From: Synechocystis sp. PCC 6714
Lineage (GTDB): Bacteria; Cyanobacteriota; Cyanobacteriia; Cyanobacteriales; Microcystaceae
Length of the DNA stretch: 64,000 nt
NCBI RefSeq assembly: GCF_000478825.2
Contig: NZ_CP007542.1
Location: 434,001-498,000, forward strand
Reading direction: 5' to 3'
In this document: piece by piece, positions 9,953 through 19,681 of the stretch
How the letters are laid out: each line of letters starts with the position of its first letter
How positions within the stretch are numbered: position 1 is the first letter of the stretch
Position numbers and translations under genes: made by a program
Notes under the pieces: generated by a model
What the model was told of the DNA's origin: nothing
What the model saw: the letters and a program-made list of their open reading frames with translations, nothing else
Databases searched by the model: none

Positions 9953-10063
9953 ATGGTTTTGAAGATATTGTTGATAGCATCGGTGTATATTCTGACAATT
10001 TATGGGGGTTTGTTACTCCTTAAATATGTCATTGATCAGCAAACAAATAAGTTACAGCCCTAG
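9953..10063 (+). CDS. Candidate 36-residue single-span membrane protein
   Basis: An ATG at 9953 is preceded by a strong GGGGGA six to eleven bases upstream and opens a 36-codon frame. The peptide is one hydrophobic helix (about residues 3-24, ILLIASVYILTIYGGLLLL) with a short polar tail containing DQQTNK. Size and shape resemble the small membrane subunits of photosynthetic and NDH-1 complexes, but I cannot match it to a named one. It is shorter than usual gene-finding cut-offs. The ribosome-binding site is the main argument for it. Confidence 0.5.
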   Translation: MVLKILLIASVYILTIYGGLLLLKYVIDQQTNKLQP

Positions 10064-10211
10064 TTAGATTTGCCCATCAAATTTAAAGTTAACGGGGTAA
10101 AAGTTAGTTGTTAATGGCCAGGGCAATGGTTTTCGTTTCCGTTTTTTGTAGATGTGAACATTGCTCTGCCGATGCTGATCTTTGTCTGTCTAAACCTAAT
10201 TTTTGCCCCAC

Positions 10212-11003
10212 TCAACTAGAGGCACTGGTGTAAAATCTGAGGGCGAACTGCCAAAAGTAATGGGAAAGGGTCAATAGGGCAATCGCTAACCCGGCCGTTG
10301 CCAGTAACCAAATGGGGTCAAGGCGGCCCAACATGGCTTCTGCGGGCACTGTGGTTAAAAAAGCGATGGGGATAATGAAAGTGAAAAAAATACGGTAAAT
10401 GGCGGGATAGGCCACCATGGGATAACGCCCTGCTTCGAGAAACCCCTTCAGCACTTCGGTGACGTTATAGATTTTGACAAACCAAATGCTGGTAGCTCCC
10501 AACATAAACCAAAGACTGTAAAGGATTACGCAACCCAACCCCAACAAAACAATGCCCAGCAGTAAATCCCATCCCTTGAGATTTAAGCTCAATCCCGCAT
10601 AAATGATTAACCCCAGGCCAAAACAAATATCCGGTACGCCCCAGGGCGAAAGTTGCCGCAGGGAAAGCCAAAATTGACTGCTGATGGGTTTCAAAAGTAC
10701 AAAATCTAGGGTTCCCTGTTCTACATAACGGACAATGCGGTTCAAGTTGGGAATAAATAGGGTGGCGGCCAAACCCTGGAGAATGGTGAACATGCCCAGC
10801 ACCACCAGGGCTGACTGCCAGTTCCACCCCGCAAAACTATACCCAGTGCGGTAAAACAAAAATAAACTAAATAAACTTCCCCCTAAATTAACGACACTGC
10901 CCACGCTGGCGATAACAAAATTAAGACGATACTCTAATTCTGCGGCGATCGCCGTTTGCCAAAACAATCCTAAAACCCGGCGGTAGGTGGAAAAATTAGT
11001 CAA
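10212..11003 (-). CDS. ABC-2 type permease, DUF990 family
   Basis: The 263-residue protein has six likely membrane segments and is typical of the DUF990 family (ABC-2 exporter permeases). These normally work as a pair of permeases with an ATPase; neither partner is next to it here. The frame opens with TTG at 11003 (MTNFSTYRRV); no better ATG is seen close by. Substrate is unknown. Confidence 0.8.
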   Translation of the reverse strand: MTNFSTYRRVLGLFWQTAIAAELEYRLNFVIASVGSVVNLGGSLFSLFLFYRTGYSFAGWNWQSALVVLGMFTILQGLAATLFIPNLNRIVRYVEQGTLDFVLLKPISSQFWLSLRQLSPWGVPDICFGLGLIIYAGLSLNLKGWDLLLGIVLLGLGCVILYSLWFMLGATSIWFVKIYNVTEVLKGFLEAGRYPMVAYPAIYRIFFTFIIPIAFLTTVPAEAMLGRLDPIWLLATAGLAIALLTLSHYFWQFALRFYTSASS

Positions 11004-11133
11004 GGGTCAAGTTAATCAGTTCAATTGTTTTTTGTCAGAGGGTGTTTTAAATACCGCCCTGATCCCCAAGCTTGAGGTGAAAACTAGATAATAAAAATTC
11101 CCCAGTATTGCTGGAGCTTTATAGTTTGTCTAG

Positions 11134-12282
11134 TTAACCTTTGCCGAAACCTTTGCCTTTATTTTCCGCTGGCAAGCTCAAGCAATGGTTGAGTTGTTCA
11201 CGAATTTTATCGTGGTCTAGGCCTTGGCCAATCACCACTAACTGATTGGACTTTTCCCCTGTCCATTGGTCATCTTCCAAGCTAAAACGCTTACCGCTGA
11301 GATGAAAAATATGTCGCTTTGGACTTTCGTTAAACCAAAGAATTCCTTTGGCCCGGAAGATATTGGGAGTTAACTGGTTATCAAGAAAATACTGGAACTT
11401 ACGGATGGAAAAAGGCTGATCGCTACGGAAAGAAAGGGATGTGAAGCCATCCATTTCCAGATGGTCACTGCTGTATTTTTTCCCGTGGCTATGGTGATGA
11501 TCGTGGTTATAGTGGTGGCCATCGTGACTGTGGTTATGGGTGGGATCTTGGCAATCGGGGGCACAATCGTGGTCATGGTGATGATCATGATCATGGCTAT
11601 GGCCGTGTTCTGGGGTGGCAATGTATTTATCGGATTCAAACAGTCCCACACTGAGAATCAGAGGCAAAGGAACTTCGGCTTTTTTGCTCCGTAGAATCCT
11701 TGCCCCTGTTTTTAAATCCCGCAAACGGACTTCCAGTGCATCCACATTCGCTTCGTCCACTAAATCGGTTTTATTGAGAACAATAATGTCCCCATAGGTA
11801 ATTTGGCTTTGGGCCGCCTGGCTATTGAACAGATCCAAGCTGAAATTTTCACAGTCCACCATAGTGACAATGGAATCCAGCCTGGTCATGTCCCGCAGTT
11901 CCGTACCCAGAAAGGTTAGAGCAACGGGTAATGGATCCGCCAAGCCAGTGGTTTCCACCACTAAATAATCAACTTTTTGTTCCCGCTCTAAAACTTTATA
12001 AACTGCTTCAATTAGGTCTTCGTTAATGGTGCAACAGACACAACCGTTGCTCAATTCCACCATGTTGTCATCACTAGCAATGACTAATTCATTATCAATG
12101 CCAATTTCCCCGAACTCATTGACTAAAACAGCGGTTTTCAGCCCCTGTTGATTGCTGAGAATATAGTTTAAAAGCGTGGTTTTGCCACTGCCCAAAAAGC
12201 CAGTGATGATGGTTACCGGCAATCCCTGTTTGGGAACGGCCATTGCTTCTAGGACTTGGGGGACATTGTCAACGGTGGACAT
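11134..12282 (-). CDS. CobW/COG0523 metal-chaperone GTPase with His-rich insert
   Basis: This G3E-family GTPase probably delivers zinc or another metal to client proteins. The Walker A motif is GFLGSGKTT. The metal-binding CXCC motif reads GCVCC, and NKTD is the guanine-specificity motif. A histidine and aspartate-rich stretch (about residues 230-270) lies before the CobW C-terminal domain. I start at the ATG of MSTVDNV (12282); an in-frame TTG at 12315 would add 11 residues. No metal-responsive operator was recognised upstream. Confidence 0.9.
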   Translation of the reverse strand: MSTVDNVPQVLEAMAVPKQGLPVTIITGFLGSGKTTLLNYILSNQQGLKTAVLVNEFGEIGIDNELVIASDDNMVELSNGCVCCTINEDLIEAVYKVLEREQKVDYLVVETTGLADPLPVALTFLGTELRDMTRLDSIVTMVDCENFSLDLFNSQAAQSQITYGDIIVLNKTDLVDEANVDALEVRLRDLKTGARILRSKKAEVPLPLILSVGLFESDKYIATPEHGHSHDHDHHHDHDCAPDCQDPTHNHSHDGHHYNHDHHHSHGKKYSSDHLEMDGFTSLSFRSDQPFSIRKFQYFLDNQLTPNIFRAKGILWFNESPKRHIFHLSGKRFSLEDDQWTGEKSNQLVVIGQGLDHDKIREQLNHCLSLPAENKGKGFGKG

Positions 12283-12399
12283 ATTAGTTCTGCAAACGGA
12301 GGAATGTTGGAGCAAGGTAAAGGCGAGGAAAATGGGGACTTTCCCAACCAGTTTTTCAATGGTACCACGGCCCTTTTAGCTAACTTGGTTGCGCCTCTG

Positions 12400-13047
12400 T
12401 TAACGACGACGATCGCCAAGTTTGCGGTAAACGGCCCGAAGATCAACGTTATGGTGGGCTAGGGCCACGAGGGTGTGGTAAAACAAATCGGCTACCTCTC
12501 CAGCGATGGCTTCCGGGTCATTGTCTTTACAAGCCATAACCACTTCGGCGCTTTCTTCCCCAATTTTTTTAAGAATTTTATTGTCTCCCCCCGCCAACAG
12601 TTTGCAGGTATAGGATTCGGGGGTGGGATGATCCCGGCGATCGCCAATGACCCTGGCTAATTCCGTTAACATATCCGCTGGGGGAGGAGATTTATGGCCG
12701 TCCAATTGATGGAAACAACTCCGTTCCCCGGTGTGGCAAGCAATATCCCCTTTTTGCTCAATGGTCAGCAACAACGCATCGCTGTCACAGTCGTAGCGGA
12801 TGGCTAAGAGTTTCTGGAAATGACCAGAAGTTGCTCCCTTATGCCACAGTGCTTGACGGGAACGACTCCAGTACCAGACTTGCCCCGTAGCCAGGGTTTT
12901 AGTCAGGGCTTCTTGGTTCATCCAGGCCAACATCAACACCGTGCCGTCCAAATAATCCTGGGCGATCGCCGGCACCAATCCCTGGTCGTTATAGCGGATT
13001 TTGTCGAGGGGGACAGCATTGCCCAAAGGCAAATCAGAGTGGCTCAT
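12400..13047 (-). CDS. hisIE: Histidine biosynthesis bifunctional protein HisIE
   Basis: It performs two successive steps of histidine synthesis. The N-terminal half is phosphoribosyl-AMP cyclohydrolase, with [17 protein letters not shown] and the metal site DCDSDALLL followed by CHTGERSCF. The C-terminal half is phosphoribosyl-ATP pyrophosphatase, with [13 protein letters not shown] and the DLFYHTLV helix. Start is the ATG of MSHSDLP. It is a single gene downstream of no other his gene, as usual in cyanobacteria. Confidence 0.95.
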   Translation of the reverse strand: MSHSDLPLGNAVPLDKIRYNDQGLVPAIAQDYLDGTVLMLAWMNQEALTKTLATGQVWYWSRSRQALWHKGATSGHFQKLLAIRYDCDSDALLLTIEQKGDIACHTGERSCFHQLDGHKSPPPADMLTELARVIGDRRDHPTPESYTCKLLAGGDNKILKKIGEESAEVVMACKDNDPEAIAGEVADLFYHTLVALAHHNVDLRAVYRKLGDRRR

Positions 13048-13195
13048 CAAAGGAATAGTGGGGAATTCCGCCCCGCAGAACGGCTTGACATTTCTCTCTC
13101 TAGCCTATCACTGGCCGTATTCCTGCAGGAAGTTGGGCAAGTTCCTTCCTTCCGCCCTGCCCCCATGACCGCTTAAACCCAAGTGGGCTTTGGTT

Positions 13196-13585
13196 CTATT
13201 CAGTGATCGCCTTTTCGTAAACTGCTTTGAGACTCCGGTAGCGGTCTGAATAGTTCTGGATCACTTCCAGGGCAAACATGGGGGTTTCGTGTACCACAAA
13301 GAGAAAATGTTCCCGGTCCATGGCCACCAACGTGCAATCGGTTTTGGCGATCGCCGTGGAAGCCCTTTGGTGATCGCTGTGGACAATGGCTCCTATGCCG
13401 AAAATCCCTCCGGCCCCAATGGTTTCAATGAACTTGCCTTGCAAAGTCATCTCCACTTCGCCTTCCAACACCCCAAACATACACAACTCCACTGCTCCTT
13501 CATGGAAAATCACTTCCCCGGCTTTGTAGTTTTTTTCCACCGTCTTACCATACGCTTGCACGGTATTCATCATAATGCTAGTCAT
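13196..13585 (-). CDS. Single-domain cyclic-nucleotide-binding protein
   Basis: The 129-residue protein is a lone Crp-like beta-barrel domain (YKAGEVIFHEGAVELCMFGVLEG, shown here without its flanks) with the phosphate-cassette region GGIFGIGAIVHSDHQRASTA. No DNA-binding domain follows, so it is not a classical Crp. The cassette lacks the usual GE...R.A signature in full (GIGAI in place of FGE), so cyclic nucleotide binding is uncertain. Confidence 0.75.
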   Translation of the reverse strand: MTSIMMNTVQAYGKTVEKNYKAGEVIFHEGAVELCMFGVLEGEVEMTLQGKFIETIGAGGIFGIGAIVHSDHQRASTAIAKTDCTLVAMDREHFLFVVHETPMFALEVIQNYSDRYRSLKAVYEKAITE

Positions 13586-13743
13586 AACAAATTTCTTCCA
13601 AAGTTAAGAAAAGGTTAAAGAAAATTGGCTCTGGCCCAAGCAATTAGGCTACCAAGTTTTTCACCTATCCTATCAGTGAAAGAGACAATGGTAGCCTTTA
13701 ACGATTCTTTAAAGTTTTCCTAAATTGTTCGGAAATTGGTTGT

Positions 13744-14697
13744 TTAGCGCCAAATTTTTTTCAATACTAGGGCTGGTTTCACATCCGCTTCCCTGCCACT
13801 GGGCACCTGTAAACCAATAAATTTTTCTTGATCCGGAGGAATAATGCGGGCGGCGGGGGTTTTACCCAAAATGGCAACGGTGTAGGTACCCACGGCGATC
13901 GCCAAATGCATGGGAATTCCTTCCGTACAAACCACTAAATTGGCCCCAGCCAGTAGGGCGGCCATTTTCCCCACATCCCCAGGTCTTACTACTGTTACCC
14001 CGGGATGTCGGCTCTGCATAGCCTGCACCCAGCCCGTATCCTCCGCCGGAGGAATCAACACAATTTTCAAGCCTGGCTGTTTTTGACGAATATCTTCCAT
14101 AATTTCATGCCACTGGGCAATGGGATAGGGAAAATCCCCCGTGTCTAGTTGACGCACAGCTCCGCCATTGAGCACAACATAACCATTACCCCCCAGATCT
14201 AACTTCTTTTGGGTTGCTTCCATCCATTCAATATCCGCCCTGGGTAGGGTAACTTGCAATGGAGGACAGGGTTTATCAATGCCAAAGCCTTTGGTTAGAT
14301 CATGGAATAAAAAAGGCACATACTGATCTGGTTTAAAGGGCACCGTCGCCGACAAAAAGAGACTACCTTTTCCCTGGTAACCCACCCGCAGGGGAATGCC
14401 ATTGAGCCAGAGCAGCAACTCAAGGGTCCATTGGCGAGCCACTGTCATCACCGCCTCGTATTCCCGGTCACGAATGACCCCCAGCAGATTGAGAAAGTCC
14501 GCCAAGCCGTTGCGGTCGCGATAGTCGAAGGCCAGCACCTCATTCACCTGGGCACAAATTCTGTAGGCTGACTTTGCCCTGGGCTCCACAATGACGTCAA
14601 TCGTTGCTTGGGGATATTGCGCCTTGAGGGTGGCAAGGGTTGGAAAAAAAAGGATTTGCTCAGAGATTCCACCGGGGACAAGGGCTAGGACGCGCAT
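13744..14697 (-). CDS. Glycosyltransferase family 9 (heptosyltransferase-like)
   Basis: The 317-residue protein begins MRVLALVPGGISEQILFFP and has two Rossmann halves, the layout of GT9 enzymes that build lipopolysaccharide or other glycans. A sugar-nucleotide region is suggested by VVCTEGIPMHLAIAVGT, the family's conserved C-terminal block. Donor and acceptor are unknown. It is divergent from the gtr transporter genes. Confidence 0.82.
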   Translation of the reverse strand: MRVLALVPGGISEQILFFPTLATLKAQYPQATIDVIVEPRAKSAYRICAQVNEVLAFDYRDRNGLADFLNLLGVIRDREYEAVMTVARQWTLELLLWLNGIPLRVGYQGKGSLFLSATVPFKPDQYVPFLFHDLTKGFGIDKPCPPLQVTLPRADIEWMEATQKKLDLGGNGYVVLNGGAVRQLDTGDFPYPIAQWHEIMEDIRQKQPGLKIVLIPPAEDTGWVQAMQSRHPGVTVVRPGDVGKMAALLAGANLVVCTEGIPMHLAIAVGTYTVAILGKTPAARIIPPDQEKFIGLQVPSGREADVKPALVLKKIWR

Positions 14698-15000
14698 TAT
14701 TCAAAACCTGGAACAGCAGCAAAGGGCGTTTTAATCAGATTCACTATAGCAACTTTTTCGCCAATGCCAGCCCCGGAAGTTTCAGCACCATCTAGGATAA
14801 TCAATGACCCCATGGACCAGTACAAAAAAAATGAATCGGTTCGCACTTTGGCAACCTCAAACTGAGCCAAGACATTTCAGGAGTAAGAGGCCTGACCATT
14901 AAGCAAGAAACTTGCTGTCCTGGGTTGTAGTCTGAACATCTAGCTAGAATTTGCTCTATTTTTATGGCAATTTGCTTTGGCTCAGGGAGGCCGTTGCTCA
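14698..15000. other. Intergenic region between the GT9 gene and gtrA
   Basis: About 300 bases of mixed composition separate two divergent genes. A GGGAGG at 14985-14990 lies 10 bases before the GTG chosen for gtrA. Nothing else is recognised. Confidence 0.4.
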
Positions 15001-15540
15001 GTGGACAAATTATTGAAAATTGCCCAGCTCATTGATCGATGTTTAGCTGGAATTGGTAAATTTACCGCCTGGCTAGTACTGGCAATGGTACTAATTGGCG
15101 GTTGGAATGTGGTGGGGCGTTATCTGGGACGATTGGTGGGACAAAATTTAGCGTCCAATGGTCTGCTGGAGGCCCAATGGTATTTGTTTGATTTGGTTTT
15201 TCTCCTCGGTGCCGCCTACACCCTCCAAACCAATGACCATGTGCGGGTAGATATTTTCTACAAATCCCTCGGCGATCGCCAGCGGGCCTGGGTTAATTTA
15301 CTGGGCACTTGTTTATTTTTATTTCCCTTTTGTGGACTGGTGATTTTTTACTCCTGGGAATCGGTGCTTAATTCCTGGCACATTTGGGAAACTTCTCCTG
15401 ATCCGGGCGGTTTGCCCCGTTACCCAATCAAAACAATGATTATTGTTGGCTTTGTTCTACTCATTTTCCAAGGTATTGCGGAAGTAATTAAAAATCTGGC
15501 GATCGCCATTGGCTACGCAGAAACAGAGGTGAGGGATTAA
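15001..15540 (+). CDS. gtrA: TRAP-type transporter small membrane subunit (DctQ/GtrA-like)
   Basis: The 179-residue protein has four likely membrane helices and the DctQ fold of TRAP transporter small subunits; the conserved LQTNDHVRVDIFY and PRYPIKTMIIVGF segments are visible. The chosen GTG start has GGGAGG upstream; an earlier in-frame TTG at 14977 would add eight residues. The stop overlaps the next start (TAATG), so translation is probably coupled. In PCC 6803 the homologous set (sll1102-sll1104, GtrABC) is a sodium-dependent glutamate uptake system; that equivalence is from memory. Confidence 0.88.
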   Translation: MDKLLKIAQLIDRCLAGIGKFTAWLVLAMVLIGGWNVVGRYLGRLVGQNLASNGLLEAQWYLFDLVFLLGAAYTLQTNDHVRVDIFYKSLGDRQRAWVNLLGTCLFLFPFCGLVIFYSWESVLNSWHIWETSPDPGGLPRYPIKTMIIVGFVLLIFQGIAEVIKNLAIAIGYAETEVRD

Positions 15541-16877
15541 TGGAAAACTATGATTGGTTGGGGCCAATGATGTTTGTGGGAGCCTTGGTATTCCTTGGCT
15601 TTGGTTATCCCGTTGCTTTTTCCCTGGGGGGAGTCGCGATCTTATTTGCCATCATCGGAGCTGCGTTAGGTTCTTTTGACCCCATTTTTTTATCTGCCAT
15701 GCCCCAAAGAATTTTTGGCATCATGGCCAATGGCACTCTCCTAGCCATTCCCTTCTTTATTTTCTTAGGATCAATGCTGGAGCGGTCTGGCATTGCCGAG
15801 CAATTGTTAGAAACCATGGGTATTATCCTGGGGCATTTGCGGGGAGGCCTAGCCCTGGCAGTAATTCTGGTGGGTACTATGCTCGCGGCGACTACCGGGG
15901 TTGTGGCAGCCACTGTGGTGGCCATGGGGTTAATTTCCTTGCCTATCATGTTGCGCTATGGGTACAGCAAAGAGCTAGCTTCTGGGGTAATTGTTGCTTC
16001 CGGCACCCTAGGACAAATTATTCCCCCTAGCGTGGTTTTGATCGTTCTAGCTGACCAATTGGGGGTTTCAGTGGGGGATTTATTCATTGGTTCCCTCCTG
16101 CCGGGGTTGATGATGGCTGGTAGTTTTGCCCTCTACGTCCTCATCATTGCCTGGCTCAAACCAACCTTAGCCCCAGCTTTGCCAATGGAGGTGAGAAATA
16201 TCGGCGGCCAGGAATTACGCAGGCGCATTGTTACGGTTATGCTCCCCCCCCTAATTTTAATTCTGCTGGTATTGGGGAGTATTTTCTTCGGCATTGCTAG
16301 CCCCACGGAAGCGGGAGCTGTGGGCTCCATCGGGGCGATCGCCCTGGCTTATTTTAATCAACGTCTGAACTGGAAATCCCTCTGGCAGGTGTGTGACGCC
16401 ACCCTCCGCATCACTAGCATGGTCATGCTAATTCTCTTGGGATCCACCGCGTTTAGCTTAGTATTCCGGGGACTAGAAGGCGATCGATTTATGTTTGATC
16501 TTTTGGCTAATGTACCCGGTGGCCAAATCGGATTTTTAGCCATTAGCATGTTGACCATTTTTATATTGGGATTCTTCATTGACTTTTTTGAAATTGCCTT
16601 TATTGTTTTACCCTTATTCAAGCCTGTGGCGGAAGCACTAAACCTCGATTTAGTTTGGTACGGCGTCATTGTGGGGGCTAATTTGCAAACTTCTTTCCTC
16701 ACGCCGCCCTTTGGTTTTGCGCTATTTTATCTGCGGGGAGTGGCACCGGCTAGCTTGACCACTGGGCAGATTTACCGAGGAGCCGTACCATTTATTGGCT
16801 TACAAATTTTAGTGTTATTGTTGATTATTGTTTTCCCTGCCTTGGTCAACTGGCTACCTTCTTTAAGCGTTCAATAA
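15540..16877 (+). CDS. gtrB: TRAP-type transporter large membrane subunit (DctM/GtrB-like)
   Basis: The 445-residue protein has the many-helix DctM layout with repeated halves (GVVAATVVAMGLISLP, SGTLGQIIPPS with ASGVI before it, and TPPFGFALFY near the C-terminus). It forms the ion-coupled translocation channel with the small subunit. It overlaps gtrA by one base and is followed after 62 bases by the binding protein gene, which makes a compact three-gene transporter unit. Confidence 0.92.
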   Translation: MENYDWLGPMMFVGALVFLGFGYPVAFSLGGVAILFAIIGAALGSFDPIFLSAMPQRIFGIMANGTLLAIPFFIFLGSMLERSGIAEQLLETMGIILGHLRGGLALAVILVGTMLAATTGVVAATVVAMGLISLPIMLRYGYSKELASGVIVASGTLGQIIPPSVVLIVLADQLGVSVGDLFIGSLLPGLMMAGSFALYVLIIAWLKPTLAPALPMEVRNIGGQELRRRIVTVMLPPLILILLVLGSIFFGIASPTEAGAVGSIGAIALAYFNQRLNWKSLWQVCDATLRITSMVMLILLGSTAFSLVFRGLEGDRFMFDLLANVPGGQIGFLAISMLTIFILGFFIDFFEIAFIVLPLFKPVAEALNLDLVWYGVIVGANLQTSFLTPPFGFALFYLRGVAPASLTTGQIYRGAVPFIGLQILVLLLIIVFPALVNWLPSLSVQ

Positions 16878-16939
16878 AACATTTAGTTCTTTCCCTATCT
16901 GGGAAATTTTTCTGCTTTTTTATCTATACTACTCATTCC

Positions 16940-17758
16940 ATGCGTGGCACCATTTTAGCTAGTTGCGTACTATCCTTAACTCTTGGTTTTAGCGCCAATG
17001 TGACAGCCCAAACCATGGCGGTTGAGATAAATGGAATGGCAATGGCCAGTCGAGAAGCCAGCTTAGAAACCATTCGGCAACGGGGGAAATTAAGGGTGGG
17101 GATTAAGGATAATTTGCGGCCATTGGGTTTTCGGGATGGGCAAGGACAATTAGTTGGCTTAGAAATTGCCCTGGCCCATCGTCTAGCTCTAGCTTTACTG
17201 GGGGATGAAAAAGCAGTGGAGTTAATTCCGGTGCAAAATCAAGACCGGTTACCCTTACTACTCAATGGTGACGTGGATTTCATCATCGCCCAAATGGGCC
17301 AAAATCCCGCCCGAGATCGCCTGGTGGACTTTTCCCCTCCCTATTACCTCGATGGGGTGGGTTTAATTAGCAAAAATCAGCAATTGACCAACTTGGAGCG
17401 GCAACAGCCCCATACCATTGCGGTGCTTAATAATAGTGGCACCATCCCCGTTATTAAACAGGCGTTTCCCCAGGCTACCCTCGTAGGGGTCGATTCCTAC
17501 GATCAAGCTTATAGAGCATTAGAACAGGGGCAAGCTATGGCCTTTGCCGGGGACAACTCTGTGCTGAGCGGCTGGGTGCAATCCCAACCTGATTATTACC
17601 ATTGGCCATTGCAATTAACAGTCAACCCGTTGGCGATCGCCATGGCCAAAGGACTACAACACCAAGCTTTGCAACGGGAAGTTAACCAAACCCTATTGGA
17701 GTTGCGTGCTTCCGGTTGGCTCCGGCAACAATGGAAAATGTGGGGACTCCCCTTTTGA
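16940..17758 (+). CDS. gtrC: Periplasmic amino-acid-binding protein, family 3 (GtrC-like)
   Basis: The 272-residue protein begins with a signal peptide (about residues 1-23, ending TAQ). The rest is a solute-binding family 3 fold, with IRQRGKLRVGIKDNLRPLGF, the DFIIAQMGQNPARDRLVDFS block and a C-terminal SGWLRQQWK. That is the GlnH type normally found with ABC importers. Here it follows two TRAP membrane subunits and no DctP-type protein is present. The likely ligand is glutamate, by analogy with the Gtr system. Confidence 0.87.
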   Translation: MRGTILASCVLSLTLGFSANVTAQTMAVEINGMAMASREASLETIRQRGKLRVGIKDNLRPLGFRDGQGQLVGLEIALAHRLALALLGDEKAVELIPVQNQDRLPLLLNGDVDFIIAQMGQNPARDRLVDFSPPYYLDGVGLISKNQQLTNLERQQPHTIAVLNNSGTIPVIKQAFPQATLVGVDSYDQAYRALEQGQAMAFAGDNSVLSGWVQSQPDYYHWPLQLTVNPLAIAMAKGLQHQALQREVNQTLLELRASGWLRQQWKMWGLPF

Positions 17759-17877
17759 TGCTTTGGACTGACTCAGAAAAGACCACGTTAGTCAACAACA
17801 CTTAACAAAGGTTTACAATCTCCCTAGGTTTTGTTAATCTAGGCTTATCGAAGTTGGTTTACTTGGAGAAATCAAAC

Positions 17878-18093
17878 ATGCAATCCTCACAGACCTGGGC
17901 GATGTCCTCCACAGGCGTAGTCACGAAACAAACCAACTGGCTCTCCCTCCTGTTTTTCCTCATGGGAGCCATGAATGTTTACATCTTTTTTCGCCATCAA
18001 CGGGATTGGCTACAGCAACAAGGACTTCGTCTGGTCAAAGTTGCCCTAGCGTCCTTTGGTTGTGCTGCCTTGCTAGAAACACTAATTTTCTAG
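17878..18093 (+). CDS. Small two-helix membrane protein, unknown
   Basis: The 71-residue protein starts at the ATG of MQSSQTWAMS, which has GGAG eight bases or so upstream; the longer in-frame start at 17854 has none. Two hydrophobic segments (LSLLFFLMGAMNVYIFF and LVKVALASFGCAALLETLIF) flank a basic loop containing RHQRDW. I do not recognise a family. It lies alone between gtrC and a convergent pentapeptide gene. Confidence 0.6.
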   Translation: MQSSQTWAMSSTGVVTKQTNWLSLLFFLMGAMNVYIFFRHQRDWLQQQGLRLVKVALASFGCAALLETLIF

Positions 18094-18143
18094 GTTTATC
18101 TAGTGGCACAGATTATCCTTGAGCTGAATTAGGACTGCAATTT

Positions 18144-19043
18144 TCAGCCGGCATAGGCCGCCTTTAGCCCCCCGAAACAGTTAATGTTTATTCCCTGGCG
18201 TCCCTGATGGCTGTTATGGTTATCCTGAAGATATCCAAGTCCCACCACCCCTTCCCGTAACATTGCCGGATCGGCGATCGCCTCCTGCCAATGATCCCTT
18301 TGCGCCACGGTACTATTCCAAATCACCTGGGAAAGATTGGCTCCCGTTAGGTCCGCTCCAGTGAGGTCTGCGCCGGTAAAATTAGCTCCCGTTAGGTCAG
18401 TCCCCCGTAAGTTAGCTCCCCGCAAACTAGAGCGACGACAGTCAGCTCCCCGTAGACAACTGCCTGTTAACTTAGCGCCGTCCATGGCCAGACCTTGGAG
18501 GCAAATATTACTCAGATCCATTTCTTTCATAAAAGCCCGGCGTAAATCTGCTTCCCATAACTTAGCTCCATTGAGATTGGCCAAACTAAGGCGGGACTCC
18601 TGCAAATTAGCCCAGGACAAATCTGCACCTTGCAAATTGGCCTCCCGCAAATTAACGGCAAAAACATTAGCCCCGGCTAGATTGGCTCCCGCTAGATTTG
18701 CTCCCCGGAGATTGGCATGGCCTAAGGTTGCCCCGGTCAGCTTAGCCCCCTGGAAATTGGTTTTGACGGCGAAAGCTCCGTAGAGGCTGGCTTTAGTCAA
18801 GTCGGCGCAAGTTAAATCTGCTTGGTTCAATTTAGCGTAAGTCAAATCCGCCCAGTTCATTTGGCAATGGTCCAAACGGGCTTTAGTCAGAAAAGTGCGC
18901 TGCAAATTACAGCCAATCAGGTTAGCTCGCTCGAAATCGACCGAGATCAAAGTAAACCCCGATAGATCGGCATTTTGCAAATTTTCCCGGGGGAAGTGGC
19001 GCACACCGTGCTCATAGGCCCGCAGGAGAGGATTAATGTTCAT
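18144..19043 (-). CDS. Pentapeptide-repeat protein
   Basis: The 299-residue protein is almost entirely A(D/N)LXX repeats (for example LRGANLAGANLAGANV and LTGADLTGADLTGANL), which fold as a right-handed quadrilateral beta-helix. Such proteins are abundant in cyanobacteria and mostly of unknown role. I start at the ATG of MNINPLLRAYEHG (19043), because the frame's extension to 19133 has low-complexity basic sequence and no repeats. No signal peptide is seen from this start. Confidence 0.85.
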   Translation of the reverse strand: MNINPLLRAYEHGVRHFPRENLQNADLSGFTLISVDFERANLIGCNLQRTFLTKARLDHCQMNWADLTYAKLNQADLTCADLTKASLYGAFAVKTNFQGAKLTGATLGHANLRGANLAGANLAGANVFAVNLREANLQGADLSWANLQESRLSLANLNGAKLWEADLRRAFMKEMDLSNICLQGLAMDGAKLTGSCLRGADCRRSSLRGANLRGTDLTGANFTGADLTGADLTGANLSQVIWNSTVAQRDHWQEAIADPAMLREGVVGLGYLQDNHNSHQGRQGININCFGGLKAAYAG

Positions 19044-19681
19044 AGACAAGGAAGCTCCATGTCGAGAATGGTAACTGTTGCCCCTCTTTGTCCAGCGCGT
19101 TTGGGCGGTGGCAATCCTGATCAGTGGAAGCACAACAGCGACGTTTACTAGATATTTCCCCAGAAAAATCCTTGCGTCTGTAATGGATTTTACCTAAAAC
19201 AATCTATTTGGCTACACTTTTTAGCTGAGCTGACACAATTCTTAATTGTTTATTAAGAATAAAATAATCTATGCCTTAAGGTGGATATGATAATCTGTGT
19301 TCCTTATTGGGTAGGGCTTTGCTGAAAATATTTTTTGGCAAAAATCACATATCTGCTCCAGGTGATTGTTAACCTTTTGTATTCAAGCTATAAATTCATT
19401 AACAAATAATTTCAATAAGTTTTATGAATTTAACTGTGCCTCTAGAATTGCTAAAAATCCTTTGCCCAAGTCAATTTAGGATGCCCATGGGGCAGAAGGG
19501 GCTGTGAACTTCCACAGAGGCAAGGAATTGAGAAAAACTTTACAAAGCAAGCAAGGAGCAAGAATTAATCTTGTTAATCTTGGACGATGTGCCAAGGTGG
19601 AAGAGTATGATCAAAGGGGTGCAAACTAAAAACTTAACATCCCAGTCCCCCTTCTCCTAAGCCACAATTTTTTCCAGTTCC
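19044..19681. other. AT-rich divergent intergenic region, 640 bases
   Basis: The region between the pentapeptide gene and the SUI1 gene is AT-rich, especially 19190-19450, and has no supported reading frame. It could hold a small RNA or long leaders, but I see neither a convincing hairpin with T tract nor a known RNA motif. Confidence 0.35.

Noticed and set aside
11370-11694. Open frames rich in Met, Ile and Thr on both strands in the CobW gene
   Set aside because: Shadows of the histidine-rich codons; the CobW frame carries all conserved motifs.
18337-18783. Plus-strand open frame rich in RSAPVKLAP repeats
   Set aside because: Antisense shadow of the pentapeptide repeats.
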